Shown: piece by piece, positions 26,773 through 34,764 of the stretch | Numbering within the stretch: position 1 is the first letter of the stretch | Layout: the number at the start of each line of letters is the position of its first letter | DNA from: Comamonas endophytica | GTDB lineage: Bacteria; Pseudomonadota; Gammaproteobacteria; Burkholderiales; Burkholderiaceae_C | Direction: 5' to 3' | DNA length: 64,000 nucleotides | Assembly (NCBI RefSeq): GCF_023634805.2 | Contig: NZ_CP106881.1 | Span: 1,705,501-1,769,500, forward strand | Translations under genes and position numbers: made by a program | The notes under the pieces: generated by a model | Database searches by the model: none | Told to the model about the DNA's origin: nothing | The model's input: the letters and a program-made list of their open reading frames with translations, nothing else

Positions 26773-27791
26773 CATTGCGCTATCTGCTGCTGCACCGCAG
26801 CGACGCCTTCTGGACCCTGCTGCTGGTGGCAGCCGTGCTGCTCGGCGCGCTGGTGCCGAGCAACGACTACTACCTGAACCTGATGGTGCTGACCCTGCTG
26901 TACGCCGGCCTGGCCTCGGCCTGGAACATCGTCGGCGGCATGGCCGGGCAGTTCTCGCTGGGCCATACGGCCTTCGTCGGCATCGGCGCATACACCTCGA
27001 CGGTGCTGCTCAACTACGCCGGCATCAGCCCCTGGCTGGGCATGCTGGTGGGGGCGGCCTTCAGCATGCTGCTGGCGGTGGTCATTGCCTTTCCCACCTT
27101 CCGCATGCGCGGGGTGTTCTTCGCCATGGCCACGCTGGCTTTTTCCGAGACCGTGCGCATCCTGCTGATCTATTCGCGCAAGTTCGTCGATCTGCCCTAT
27201 GGCCTGAGCATCGACTTCCAGCCGGGTCTCGCGCGCATGGTGTTCGAAGACCGCGCCAGCTATGTCTGGCTGGCGGGCGGCTATCTGGCGCTGGTGCTGG
27301 CCGCGGCTTTCGTGCTGTCGCGCAGCTTCATGGGCTTCTACCTGCGCGCCATCCGCGACAACGAGGACGCGGCCGAGGCCACCGGCGTGCCGGTGCGCCG
27401 CTACAAGCTGCTGGCGCTGCTGCTTAGCGCGGCCTTCAGCTCCATCGGCGGCACGCTGATGGCGCAGTACGTCATGTATATCGAGCCGGGCACGGTGTTC
27501 ACCGTCGCGCTGTCCGTGGACCTGGCGCTGATGAGCATCCTGGGCGGCGTGGGCACGCTGGCCGGGCCGGTGCTGGGGGCGGCGATTGCGCTGCCCTTCC
27601 GCGAATTCCTGGTGGAGGCCTTTGGCGATGCCGCCTCCGGCACCCACCTGGTGGTCTACGGCCTGCTGCTGATCGTAATCGTGGTGCTGCTGCCGCAGGG
27701 CCTGCTGGGCGGCGCCCGCAGCCTGCGCGAGCGAATCGCGGCGCGCGGGCGCCGCAGCGCCGGGGCGCAGCCCAAGACAGGAGAACAGTGA
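26769..27791 (+). CDS. Branched-chain amino acid-type ABC transporter permease LivM
   Basis: 340 residues with about ten helices. The signature LYAGLASAWNIVGGMAGQFSLGHTAFVGIGAY is complete. The EAA-like ATPase-contact loop is MSILGGVGTLAGPVLGAAIALP near residue 255. Starts on the ATGA overlap with livH; its stop overlaps the start region of livG. Forms the second half of the membrane channel with LivH. Confidence 0.92.
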   Translation: MTLRYLLLHRSDAFWTLLLVAAVLLGALVPSNDYYLNLMVLTLLYAGLASAWNIVGGMAGQFSLGHTAFVGIGAYTSTVLLNYAGISPWLGMLVGAAFSMLLAVVIAFPTFRMRGVFFAMATLAFSETVRILLIYSRKFVDLPYGLSIDFQPGLARMVFEDRASYVWLAGGYLALVLAAAFVLSRSFMGFYLRAIRDNEDAAEATGVPVRRYKLLALLLSAAFSSIGGTLMAQYVMYIEPGTVFTVALSVDLALMSILGGVGTLAGPVLGAAIALPFREFLVEAFGDAASGTHLVVYGLLLIVIVVLLPQGLLGGARSLRERIAARGRRSAGAQPKTGEQ

Positions 27792-28519
27792 TGCTGCAGG
27801 TACGGCAACTCACCAAACGCTTTGGCGGCCTGGTGGCGGTGGACGCGGTGGACTTCGACGTGGCGCAGGGCGAGATCTTCGGCCTGATCGGACCGAACGG
27901 CGCCGGCAAGACCACCCTCTTCAGCCTCGTGGCCGGCGCCCTGCCCCCCGATGCCGGCGAGATCCTTTTCGAGGGCCGCTCGCTGGCCGGCATGGGCTCG
28001 GCCGGCATCTGCGGGCGCGGCCTGGCGCGCACCTTCCAGATCCCGCAGACCTTTGCCTCGATGACGGTGCTCGAAAGCATCATGGCCGGCGCCATGCTGC
28101 ACCACCGCCGCATCGACGCGGCGCGCGCCGCCGCCAGCGCCGTGGCGCAGCGCGTCGGCCTGGGCCGGCGCCTGGACGTGCCCACGCCCGCGCTGACCAC
28201 CGCGGAAAAGAAGCGCCTGGAGGTGGGCCGGGCCCTGGCCACGCAGCCGCGCATGCTGCTGCTCGACGAGGTGCTGGCCGGGCTCAATTCCTCGGAGGTG
28301 GGCGCCATGCTGGAGCTGATCCGCACGCTGCGCGGCGAGGGCATGACGGTGCTGTTCGTGGAGCACAACATGGAGGCAGTGATGGGAATATGCGACCGCC
28401 TGGTGGTGATGGACACCGGCCGCAAGATCGCGGACGGCCCGCCGCAGGAGGTGATGCGCGATGCCGCCGTGGTGCGCGCCTACCTGGGCGATGCGGCAAC
28501 GGAGGTGCAGCATGCTTGA
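27791..28519 (+). CDS. Branched-chain amino acid-type ABC transporter ATPase LivG
   Basis: 242 residues. Walker A GPNGAGKTT near residue 37, Q-loop in LARTFQIPQTFASMTVLE, a divergent signature (LTTAEKKRLEVGRALAT in place of LSxGxQ), Walker B RMLLLDEVLAGLN and the switch His in LFVEHNM. The ATG at 27791 has AGGAGAACAGTG before it; the GTG one codon earlier is possible. LivG drives import by ATP hydrolysis together with LivF, whose gene overlaps its 3' end by eight bases. Confidence 0.92.
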   Translation: MLQVRQLTKRFGGLVAVDAVDFDVAQGEIFGLIGPNGAGKTTLFSLVAGALPPDAGEILFEGRSLAGMGSAGICGRGLARTFQIPQTFASMTVLESIMAGAMLHHRRIDAARAAASAVAQRVGLGRRLDVPTPALTTAEKKRLEVGRALATQPRMLLLDEVLAGLNSSEVGAMLELIRTLRGEGMTVLFVEHNMEAVMGICDRLVVMDTGRKIADGPPQEVMRDAAVVRAYLGDAATEVQHA

Positions 28520-29240
28520 GATCCGTGACCTCGATGCCGGCTACGGCGACACGCAGGTGCTGTTCGGCATGGACATGCAGGTGCAGCGCGGCGAGGTGGT
28601 GGCCATCGTCGGCTCCAACGGCGTCGGCAAGACCACGCTGCTGCGCACCATTGCCGGCCTGCTGCAGCCGATGCGCGGCAGCATCCGCTTCGACGGCGCC
28701 GAGATCGGCGGCCAGGCCACCAAGTCCATCGTCGAGCAGGGCGTGGTGCTGGTGCCCGAAGGCCGGCGGCTGTTTCCGCGCATGACGGTGCGGCGCAACC
28801 TGGAGCTGGGGGCGTACTCGAAGCGCGCCCGCCCGCACCTGGAGCAGCGGCTGGACTTCGTGCACCGGCTGTTTCCCATCCTGCAGGAGCGCGCCCAGCA
28901 GCTGGGGGGCACGCTCTCGGGTGGCCAGCAGCAGATGTGCGCCATCGCGCGCGGCCTGGTCGCCATGCCCGAGCTGCTGATGCTCGACGAGGTGTCGCTG
29001 GGCCTGGCACCGATCGCGGTGGACCGGGTCTACGACGCGATACAGAGCATCCGCGACAGCGGCGTCACGCTGCTGATCGTCGAGCAGAACGTCAGCCGGG
29101 CCCTGGCCATGGCCGACCGCGCCTACGTGCTCCAGCACGGCCACGCAGCGCTGAGCGGCACGGGCCGCGAGCTTTCGCAAAACCCCGAGGTGCAGAGCAT
29201 CTACCTCGGCCTCAACCACAAGACGGAGACATTGGCATGA
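28512..29240 (+). CDS. Branched-chain amino acid-type ABC transporter ATPase LivF
   Basis: 242 residues. Walker A GSNGVGKTT, Q-loop in VLVPEGRRLFPRMTVRRNLE (the LivF form), signature LSGGQQQMCAIARGL, Walker B LLMLDEVSLGLAP and the His-loop region LLIVEQNVSRAL, where Gln replaces the usual His as is normal for LivF. Overlaps livG by eight bases and the binding-protein gene by four. Confidence 0.93.
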   Translation: MLEIRDLDAGYGDTQVLFGMDMQVQRGEVVAIVGSNGVGKTTLLRTIAGLLQPMRGSIRFDGAEIGGQATKSIVEQGVVLVPEGRRLFPRMTVRRNLELGAYSKRARPHLEQRLDFVHRLFPILQERAQQLGGTLSGGQQQMCAIARGLVAMPELLMLDEVSLGLAPIAVDRVYDAIQSIRDSGVTLLIVEQNVSRALAMADRAYVLQHGHAALSGTGRELSQNPEVQSIYLGLNHKTETLA

Positions 29241-30517
29241 AGCATGATGATGGTATCTCGCGGCGTTCCTTCGCGGCGCTGGCCGCAGGCGGGCTGGCCG
29301 CCACGGCGGCGCCCGCGGTTCTGGCACAGGGCAAGACACCGGTGAAGATCGGCGTGCTGCTGCCGCTGTCGGGGCCGCTGGCCACGCTGGGCAACGATGT
29401 CTACCGCGGCTTCCAGATGGCGCAGGAATGGGTCAATGCCGAGGGCGGCGTGTTCGGCGCGCCGGTGGAATTCGCGGTGGCCGACGTGCCCAGTTCCACC
29501 GAGGCGGTGTCGCAGGCCAACCGGCTGATCAGCAAGGACCGGGTGAAGGTCATCGTCGGCTCCTACGCCAGCTCGATCTCGCTGCCGGCCAGCCAGGTGG
29601 CCGAGCGCAACAAGGTGATCTACCTGGAGCAGGGCGCGGTGGCCGACGAGGTGACGAAGCGCGGCTTCAAGTACCTGTTCCGCATGATCTACCCGGCCAC
29701 CGTGCTGGGCGCGGGCGCCGCGCGCTTCGTCACCGACACCATCGCGCCGGGCTGCGGGCTGGAGCTGTCGAAGATGAAGGTCGCGCTGCTGACCGAGGAC
29801 TCCTCCAACGGCAGCGCCATTGCCGAGGGCGCCAAGGGCTGGCTGGCGAAGATGAACGTCAACCTGGTGGACGCCACCAGTTACAGCTACAAGACCACCG
29901 ACATGTCGTCGATGGTGCAGCGCTACAAGTCGCTGCAGCCGGATGTGCTGATCGCCTGCCAGTACACGCCCGACTGCATCCTGTTCGCGCGCCAGTCGCG
30001 TGAAGCGGGGCTCAACTTCAAGGCCGTCATCGGCAATGGCGGCGGCCACAACGTGGGCGAATACGCCGACGCGCTGATGGACGACGTCAACGGCATCTTC
30101 AATGCCGGCACCTCGATCAACATCAACCCCGCGGGCCTGACGCCGGAAGCCGCGGCGCTGTTCAAGCGCTTCCACGAGGAGCACCGCAGGAAATTCAACG
30201 GCCGCGAGCCCTCGGCGCACACCGGCATGGGCTTCACCGCCATGCACCTGCTGCTCAAGCGCATCCTGCCCGACGCCGGCGCCATGGACACCGAGAAGAT
30301 CCGTGCCGCCGCGCTGGCGCTGGACCTTCCGGCGGGCTCCACCATCGTCGGCTGGGGCGTGAAGTTCGACCCGAAGACGCAGAGCAACACCCGCGCCTTC
30401 CCGACCTACGACCAGTGGCGCAGCCGCAAGATCGTGACCATCGCGCCCGAGCCCTTCGGCCTGGCCAAGCCCACGGCGATGCCCCTGCCCGGCTGGGGCA
30501 AGCGCGGCGCGATCTAG
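29237..30517 (+). CDS. Liv-type ABC transporter substrate-binding protein with Tat signal
   Basis: 426-residue periplasmic binding protein of the type I (Peripla_BP_6) fold. The N-terminus has a twin-arginine motif (SRRSFAALAAGG), so it is probably exported folded by the Tat system; most LivK proteins use Sec. The mature part opens KIGVLLPLSGPLATLGNDVYRGFQMA, and GSYASSISLPASQVAERNKVIYLEQGA holds likely ligand contacts. Long for the family (about 370 is usual). It sits at the end of livHMGF, overlapping livF. The ligand is unknown; a carboxylate that enters the cluster's CoA pathway is inferred. Confidence 0.9.
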   Translation: MKHDDGISRRSFAALAAGGLAATAAPAVLAQGKTPVKIGVLLPLSGPLATLGNDVYRGFQMAQEWVNAEGGVFGAPVEFAVADVPSSTEAVSQANRLISKDRVKVIVGSYASSISLPASQVAERNKVIYLEQGAVADEVTKRGFKYLFRMIYPATVLGAGAARFVTDTIAPGCGLELSKMKVALLTEDSSNGSAIAEGAKGWLAKMNVNLVDATSYSYKTTDMSSMVQRYKSLQPDVLIACQYTPDCILFARQSREAGLNFKAVIGNGGGHNVGEYADALMDDVNGIFNAGTSININPAGLTPEAAALFKRFHEEHRRKFNGREPSAHTGMGFTAMHLLLKRILPDAGAMDTEKIRAAALALDLPAGSTIVGWGVKFDPKTQSNTRAFPTYDQWRSRKIVTIAPEPFGLAKPTAMPLPGWGKRGAI

Positions 30518-30519
30518 CC

Positions 30520-31386
30520 ATGGCGATCGACTACCAACAGCTGAAGTCGCGGGTGTTTGCCGACGTGGTGCAGGATTACGGGCCGCGCGAATGCATGCTC
30601 TACGCGCTGGGCCTGGGCCTGGGCCACGACCCGATGGACCAGGCGCAGCTGGACTTCGTCTACGAGGAGGGCCTGCGCCTGCTGCCGACGATGGCCGTGG
30701 TGCTGGGCTACGGCGGCTTCTGGCAGCGCGAACCGGGCACCGGCATCACCTGGCAGGCCGTGGTGCATGGCGAGCAGGGGCTGGTCGTGCACCGGCCGCT
30801 GCCGGTATCCGGGCGCGTCACCGGGCGCACCGTCATCGAGGAGATCGTCGACAAGGGCCCGGGCCGCGCGGCCCATGTGCACACGCGGCGCGATCTGTTC
30901 GACACCGGCAGCGGCGAACTGCTGTGTTCGTTGACCTCCAACGCCATCTGCCGCAGCGACGGCGGCTTCGGCGGCCCGGCTGCCGGCCCGGCGGGCCCCG
31001 AACCGCTGCCGGACAGGGCCTGCGACCGCAGCTTCGATTACGCAATCCCGCTGCAGGTGGCGCTGATCTACCGCCTCAATGGCGACAGCAATCCGCTGCA
31101 CGCTTCTCCGGCGGTAGCGCGCCAGGCGGGCTTCGAGCGCCCGATACTGCATGGCCTGTGCAGCTATGGCATTGCCGCCTATTCGCTGCTGCGCATGACC
31201 GGGGCCGACCCGCAACAGTTACGGCGCTTCGATGTGCGCTTCTCGGCGCCGGTCTATCCGGGCGACGTGCTGCGCACCGAGCTATGGCTTGGACCAGATG
31301 GCGAATCCCCCCTGCGCTTTCGCTGCACGGTACCGGCGCGTGGGGTCACGGTGCTCGACCGGGGGTTGGCGCTTTTGTGTCGCTAG
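30520..31386 (+). CDS. MaoC-like (R)-specific enoyl-CoA hydratase, two hot-dog domains
   Basis: 288 residues, the size of eukaryotic-type hydratase 2 with an N-terminal non-catalytic and a C-terminal catalytic hot-dog domain. The hydratase motif is complete: YRLNGDSNPLHASPAVARQ, with Asp and His catalytic, then GFERPILHGLCSYG. It adds water to a 2-enoyl-CoA to give an (R)-3-hydroxyacyl-CoA. Lies two bases after the binding-protein gene, hence in the liv operon. With the crotonase at 22085 the regulon holds hydratases of two unrelated folds, which could give opposite 3-hydroxy stereochemistry. Confidence 0.88.
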   Translation: MAIDYQQLKSRVFADVVQDYGPRECMLYALGLGLGHDPMDQAQLDFVYEEGLRLLPTMAVVLGYGGFWQREPGTGITWQAVVHGEQGLVVHRPLPVSGRVTGRTVIEEIVDKGPGRAAHVHTRRDLFDTGSGELLCSLTSNAICRSDGGFGGPAAGPAGPEPLPDRACDRSFDYAIPLQVALIYRLNGDSNPLHASPAVARQAGFERPILHGLCSYGIAAYSLLRMTGADPQQLRRFDVRFSAPVYPGDVLRTELWLGPDGESPLRFRCTVPARGVTVLDRGLALLCR

Positions 31387-31484
31387 CAACTGGCCGCCCC
31401 CGTTGTTGCCGGATGCGTTGCAACGGGGCCGCCCTCGGGAAGACCAGCTATTGCCGCGCTGCCTGGCAGCAGCACAATCGGCGC

Positions 31485-31946
31485 ATGCACAGCGCCAAAG
31501 ACCCGTCCACCGACATCGTCGACACCGTCAACACCGACTTCCTGCGCACGCTGGTCGGTTACAACGCGCGGCGCGCGGCGCTGTCCATCATCGAGGTGTT
31601 CACCGAATGCATGGCCGTGCACCAGCTGAAGATCGTGGAATTCTCGCTGCTCAACCTGGTGGCCCACAACCCGGGCGTCACCTCGCGCCAGGTCTGCAAC
31701 AGCCTGAACATCCTGGCGCCGAACCTCGTGAACCTCGTGACCCTGCTGGAAAAGCGCGGCCTGCTGGTGCGCCGCCCGCACCCCTTCGATGGCCGCGCCA
31801 TGGGCCTGTACCTGAGCGAGGAGGGCCAGGCGCTGAACGAGCGCGCCGAGCAGACCGTCAGCGCGCTGGAAATCGAGGCCACCAGCAGTCTCACGGCGGC
31901 GGAGCGCAAGACGCTGATCCGGTTGCTGCAGAAGATCTACGACTGA
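31485..31946 (+). CDS. MarR-family transcriptional regulator
   Basis: 153 residues. The winged helix-turn-helix lies at about residues 40-115: LKIVEFSLLNLVAHNPGVTSRQVCNSLNILAPNLVNLVTLLEKRGLLVRR, then the wing PHPFDGRAMGLYLSEEGQ. N- and C-terminal helices for dimer contact flank it. It lies 98 bases after the hydratase gene in the same direction and 111 before the MFS gene; either may be its target. The ATG at 31485 is chosen as the first Met with MarR-like sequence. No operator palindrome was obvious upstream. Confidence 0.87.
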   Translation: MHSAKDPSTDIVDTVNTDFLRTLVGYNARRAALSIIEVFTECMAVHQLKIVEFSLLNLVAHNPGVTSRQVCNSLNILAPNLVNLVTLLEKRGLLVRRPHPFDGRAMGLYLSEEGQALNERAEQTVSALEIEATSSLTAAERKTLIRLLQKIYD

Positions 31947-32057
31947 GGCAGTCCCTGCAATGTAGCGCCCAAGGCGACAGCCGGCGCTTGCCAGCCGCAC
32001 GCCAGGCGCGCATGCTGCAGCCCGCGGCGTCCTGCCGCTGCCCTGCCGCACTTTCCT

Positions 32058-33290
32058 GTGATCCAACGCCACGAATTCCCCCTGCTGCTCACCGGCCTGC
32101 TGGCCACGCTGTGCGGTGTCGGCCTGAGCCGCATGGCCTTCACCGCGCTGATGCCGGCGCTGGTGCAGGCGCACTGGTTCAGCGCCGACCAGGCCGCCTA
32201 CCTGGGCGCGGCCACGCTGCTGGGTTACCTCGTGGGCGCGCTCGGCGCCCACCGGCTCACCGAGCGCTGGAGCGTGCCGCGCGTGCTGCTGGGCAGTTTC
32301 ATCGCGGTGGCGCTGAGCTTCGCGCTGTCGGTGCTGCCGCAGCCCTTTGCCACCTTCTTTGCCTGGCGCTGCCTGGCCGGTGTCGCGGCGGCGGTGCTGA
32401 TGGTGGTGGGCCCTTCTGCGGCGATGGCGGCGCTGCCCGTGGCGCGGCGCGCAGTGCTCGGCCCGGTGCTGTTCGCGGGCGTCGGCGTCGGGGCGCTGCT
32501 GTCGGCCACGCTGGTGCCGGCGCTGGCGCGGCTCGATCTGGCATGGACCTGGGTGGCGCTGGCGCTGGTGTCGGCGCTGTGCGGCTTCTGGGGCTGGCGC
32601 AGCAGCCTGCGGATCCCGGCCGTGGCGGCGCAGCTGGCACGGCAGCAGACGGTGGCGGCGCCCGCCCCGCCGCCTCAAGGCAAGACCCGCCGGCTCTGGC
32701 TTGTGCCCGTGCTGTGGCTGCTGGCCGCCTATGCCTGCGATGCCGCGGGCTTCGTGCCGCATACCGTGTTCTGGGTCGATTACCTGGCGCGCGAACGCCA
32801 GCTCGGCACCGCATTCGGCGCGCTGCAGTGGGGGCTGTTCGGCCTGGGCGCGCTGCTGGGCCCGATCGTGACCGCCTGGTGCGCAACGCGCTGGGACTGG
32901 CACCGCGCCGTGGTCGGCGGCATGGCGCTCAAGGCGGTGGCGGTGGGCATTCCCGTGGCGCTGCCCTGGGCATTGTTGTCCGGGCCCTCGCCCGCGCTTC
33001 AGCTCGTCGCCTACGGGGTGTCTTCGTTCATCGTCGGCGCGCTGTCGCCGGGCATGGCGGCACTGGTCTCGGGGCGGCTGCTGCAGCTGGTCGGGCCGCT
33101 GGCGCACAAGCGCATCTGGGGCTATGCGACGGCGGCGTTCGCGCTGGCCCAGGCGCTGTCGGGCACGGGCATGGCCTGGCTCTACGCGCAGACTCATCTC
33201 TACCATCCGCTGTTCGCGCTGGCCGCGGCCATGCTGGCGCTGGGCACGCTGCTGGCCTGGGCCAGCCGCACGCCTCAGATGCCCAGGTAA
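32058..33290 (+). CDS. YbfB/YjiJ-type MFS transporter
   Basis: 410 residues, twelve predicted membrane helices. The opening LLTGLLATLCGVGLSRMAFTALMPALV is typical of the YbfB/YjiJ group of the major facilitator superfamily. The cytoplasmic loop after helix 2 (GAHRLTERWSVPR) fits the G-x-x-x-D/R family pattern, and a long Ala/Pro/Gln loop near residue 200 links the two halves. Starts at GTG (32058). The last 16 bases overlap the convergent livF2 gene. Probably an exporter or acid/sugar porter; the substrate is unknown. Confidence 0.82.
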   Translation: MIQRHEFPLLLTGLLATLCGVGLSRMAFTALMPALVQAHWFSADQAAYLGAATLLGYLVGALGAHRLTERWSVPRVLLGSFIAVALSFALSVLPQPFATFFAWRCLAGVAAAVLMVVGPSAAMAALPVARRAVLGPVLFAGVGVGALLSATLVPALARLDLAWTWVALALVSALCGFWGWRSSLRIPAVAAQLARQQTVAAPAPPPQGKTRRLWLVPVLWLLAAYACDAAGFVPHTVFWVDYLARERQLGTAFGALQWGLFGLGALLGPIVTAWCATRWDWHRAVVGGMALKAVAVGIPVALPWALLSGPSPALQLVAYGVSSFIVGALSPGMAALVSGRLLQLVGPLAHKRIWGYATAAFALAQALSGTGMAWLYAQTHLYHPLFALAAAMLALGTLLAWASRTPQMPR

Positions 33291-34003
33291 GCCTGGCGTA
33301 CCGCCAGATTGCCCTGCAGCTCCCGCATGCTGCTGGCGTAGCGGATGCAGCCCTTCTCCAGCACATAGGCGCGGTCGGCCACGGCTTCGCAGAACGGCAG
33401 GTTCTGCTCCGACAGCAGGATGCCGATGCCCGCGCTCTTGAGCGCCAGGATGGCCTCTGCCATGTGCTCGACGATCAGCGGCGCAACGCCCTCCGAGGGC
33501 TCGTCGAGCAGCACCACCAGCGGCTGGCCCATCAGCGTGCGCGCCACCGACAGCATCTGCTGCTCGCCGCCGCTCATGCGTCCGCCCGGGCGGTCCGGCA
33601 TCTCGCCGAGATTGGGAAAGAGCTGGAACAGCCGCTCGGGCGTCCAGTGCGGCGCGGCGCGCCCGTCGGGCCAGCGGCGCGGCGCCTGCCGGCCGACCTC
33701 CAGGTTCTCGCGCACCGTGAGATCGGTGAAGATGCGCCGGTCCTCGGGCACATAGCCCAGGCCCAGACGCGCGATGCGGTACGCAGGCCAGCCGGCGATG
33801 GACTGGCCCATGCAGCGCACCTGTCCGTTGCTGCGCGCCAGCAGCCCGGCAATGGCCTTGAGCGTGGTCGACTTGCCTGCGCCGTTGCGCCCCATCAGCG
33901 CCACGACCTCGCCCGGGCCCACGCTCAGCGCGACGTCCTGCAGCACCTGCGCCGCGCCATACCAGCCGTCCAGCCCGCTGACTTCCAGTAGAGGTGCCGT
34001 CAT
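33275..34003 (-). CDS. Second Liv-type ABC ATPase LivF
   Basis: 242 residues. Walker A GRNGAGKST, Q-loop in LGYVPEDRRIFTDLTVRENLE, signature MSGGEQQMLSVARTL, Walker B LVVLLDEPSEGVAP and LLSEQNL. The EDRRIF segment is the usual LivF form. It is the last gene of the second Liv cluster (binding protein, fused permease, LivG, LivF), overlapping livG2 by four bases. It is not closely similar to the LivF at 28512, so the two importers have separate origins. Confidence 0.92.
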   Translation of the reverse strand: MTAPLLEVSGLDGWYGAAQVLQDVALSVGPGEVVALMGRNGAGKSTTLKAIAGLLARSNGQVRCMGQSIAGWPAYRIARLGLGYVPEDRRIFTDLTVRENLEVGRQAPRRWPDGRAAPHWTPERLFQLFPNLGEMPDRPGGRMSGGEQQMLSVARTLMGQPLVVLLDEPSEGVAPLIVEHMAEAILALKSAGIGILLSEQNLPFCEAVADRAYVLEKGCIRYASSMRELQGNLAVRQAYLGI

Positions 34004-34764
34004 TGCCTGTGCTTTCCCAGAATCTGCCCATTGCCCAGATAGGCCTGCTGCACGCGCGCATCGCGCTGGATGGCTTCGGGTGTGCCCTCGGCCAGCAGCC
34101 TGCCGCGCACCAGCACCAGCACGCGGTCGGCCTGGCCGAACACCACGTCCATGCTGTGCTCGGTGAACAGCACGCCCATCTGCCGCTCTTTCGCCAGCGC
34201 GCGCGTCAGCGCCATCAGCGCCAGCCGCTCGGCCGGCGCCATGCCGGCCGTGGGTTCGTCCATCAGCAGCAGCTGCGGCGCATGCGCCAGCGCCATGGCC
34301 AGCTCCACCCGTTTGACGTCGCCATAGGCCAGCGCGCTGCAGGGCCGGTCGGCTTGGGTGCCCATGCCCACGCGCTCGAGCAGCGCCAGCGCATCGGCGC
34401 GCCGGTGCCCGGCCGCGCGGCGCCAGAAAGCGAACACCTTGTGGTCGGCCGACAGCAGCGCCATCTGCACGTTCTCCACGACACTGAGCGAGGCAAAGGT
34501 CGCGGCGATCTGGAAGGTGCGGCCCACGCCCAGACGCCAGATGGCGCGCGGCGGCAGCCCGGCCATCTCGCGGCCCGCCAGGCGCACCGAGCCGCTGTCG
34601 GGCACGAGCTGCCCGCCGACCAGATTGAAGGTGGTGGACTTGCCCGCGCCATTCGGCCCGATCAGCGCCAGCAGCTCGCCTTTGTCCAGCGAGAAATCCA
34701 CGCCATCGACGGCTTTCACCCCGCCAAAGGCCTTGTTCAGCCCCGTGACCTGCAGCAGGCTCAT
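34000..34764 (-). CDS. Second Liv-type ABC ATPase LivG
   Basis: 254 residues. Walker A GPNGAGKST, Q-loop in VGRTFQIAATFASLSVVEN, signature LAYGDVKRVELAMAL (Gly-Asp form of LivG), Walker B LLLMDEPTAGMAP and the His of LFTEHSM. The C-terminal QQAYLGNGQ is typical. The ATG at 34764 overlaps the fused permease stop by four bases; the long upstream open frame is the permease gene in another frame. Confidence 0.92.
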   Translation of the reverse strand: MSLLQVTGLNKAFGGVKAVDGVDFSLDKGELLALIGPNGAGKSTTFNLVGGQLVPDSGSVRLAGREMAGLPPRAIWRLGVGRTFQIAATFASLSVVENVQMALLSADHKVFAFWRRAAGHRRADALALLERVGMGTQADRPCSALAYGDVKRVELAMALAHAPQLLLMDEPTAGMAPAERLALMALTRALAKERQMGVLFTEHSMDVVFGQADRVLVLVRGRLLAEGTPEAIQRDARVQQAYLGNGQILGKHRQ

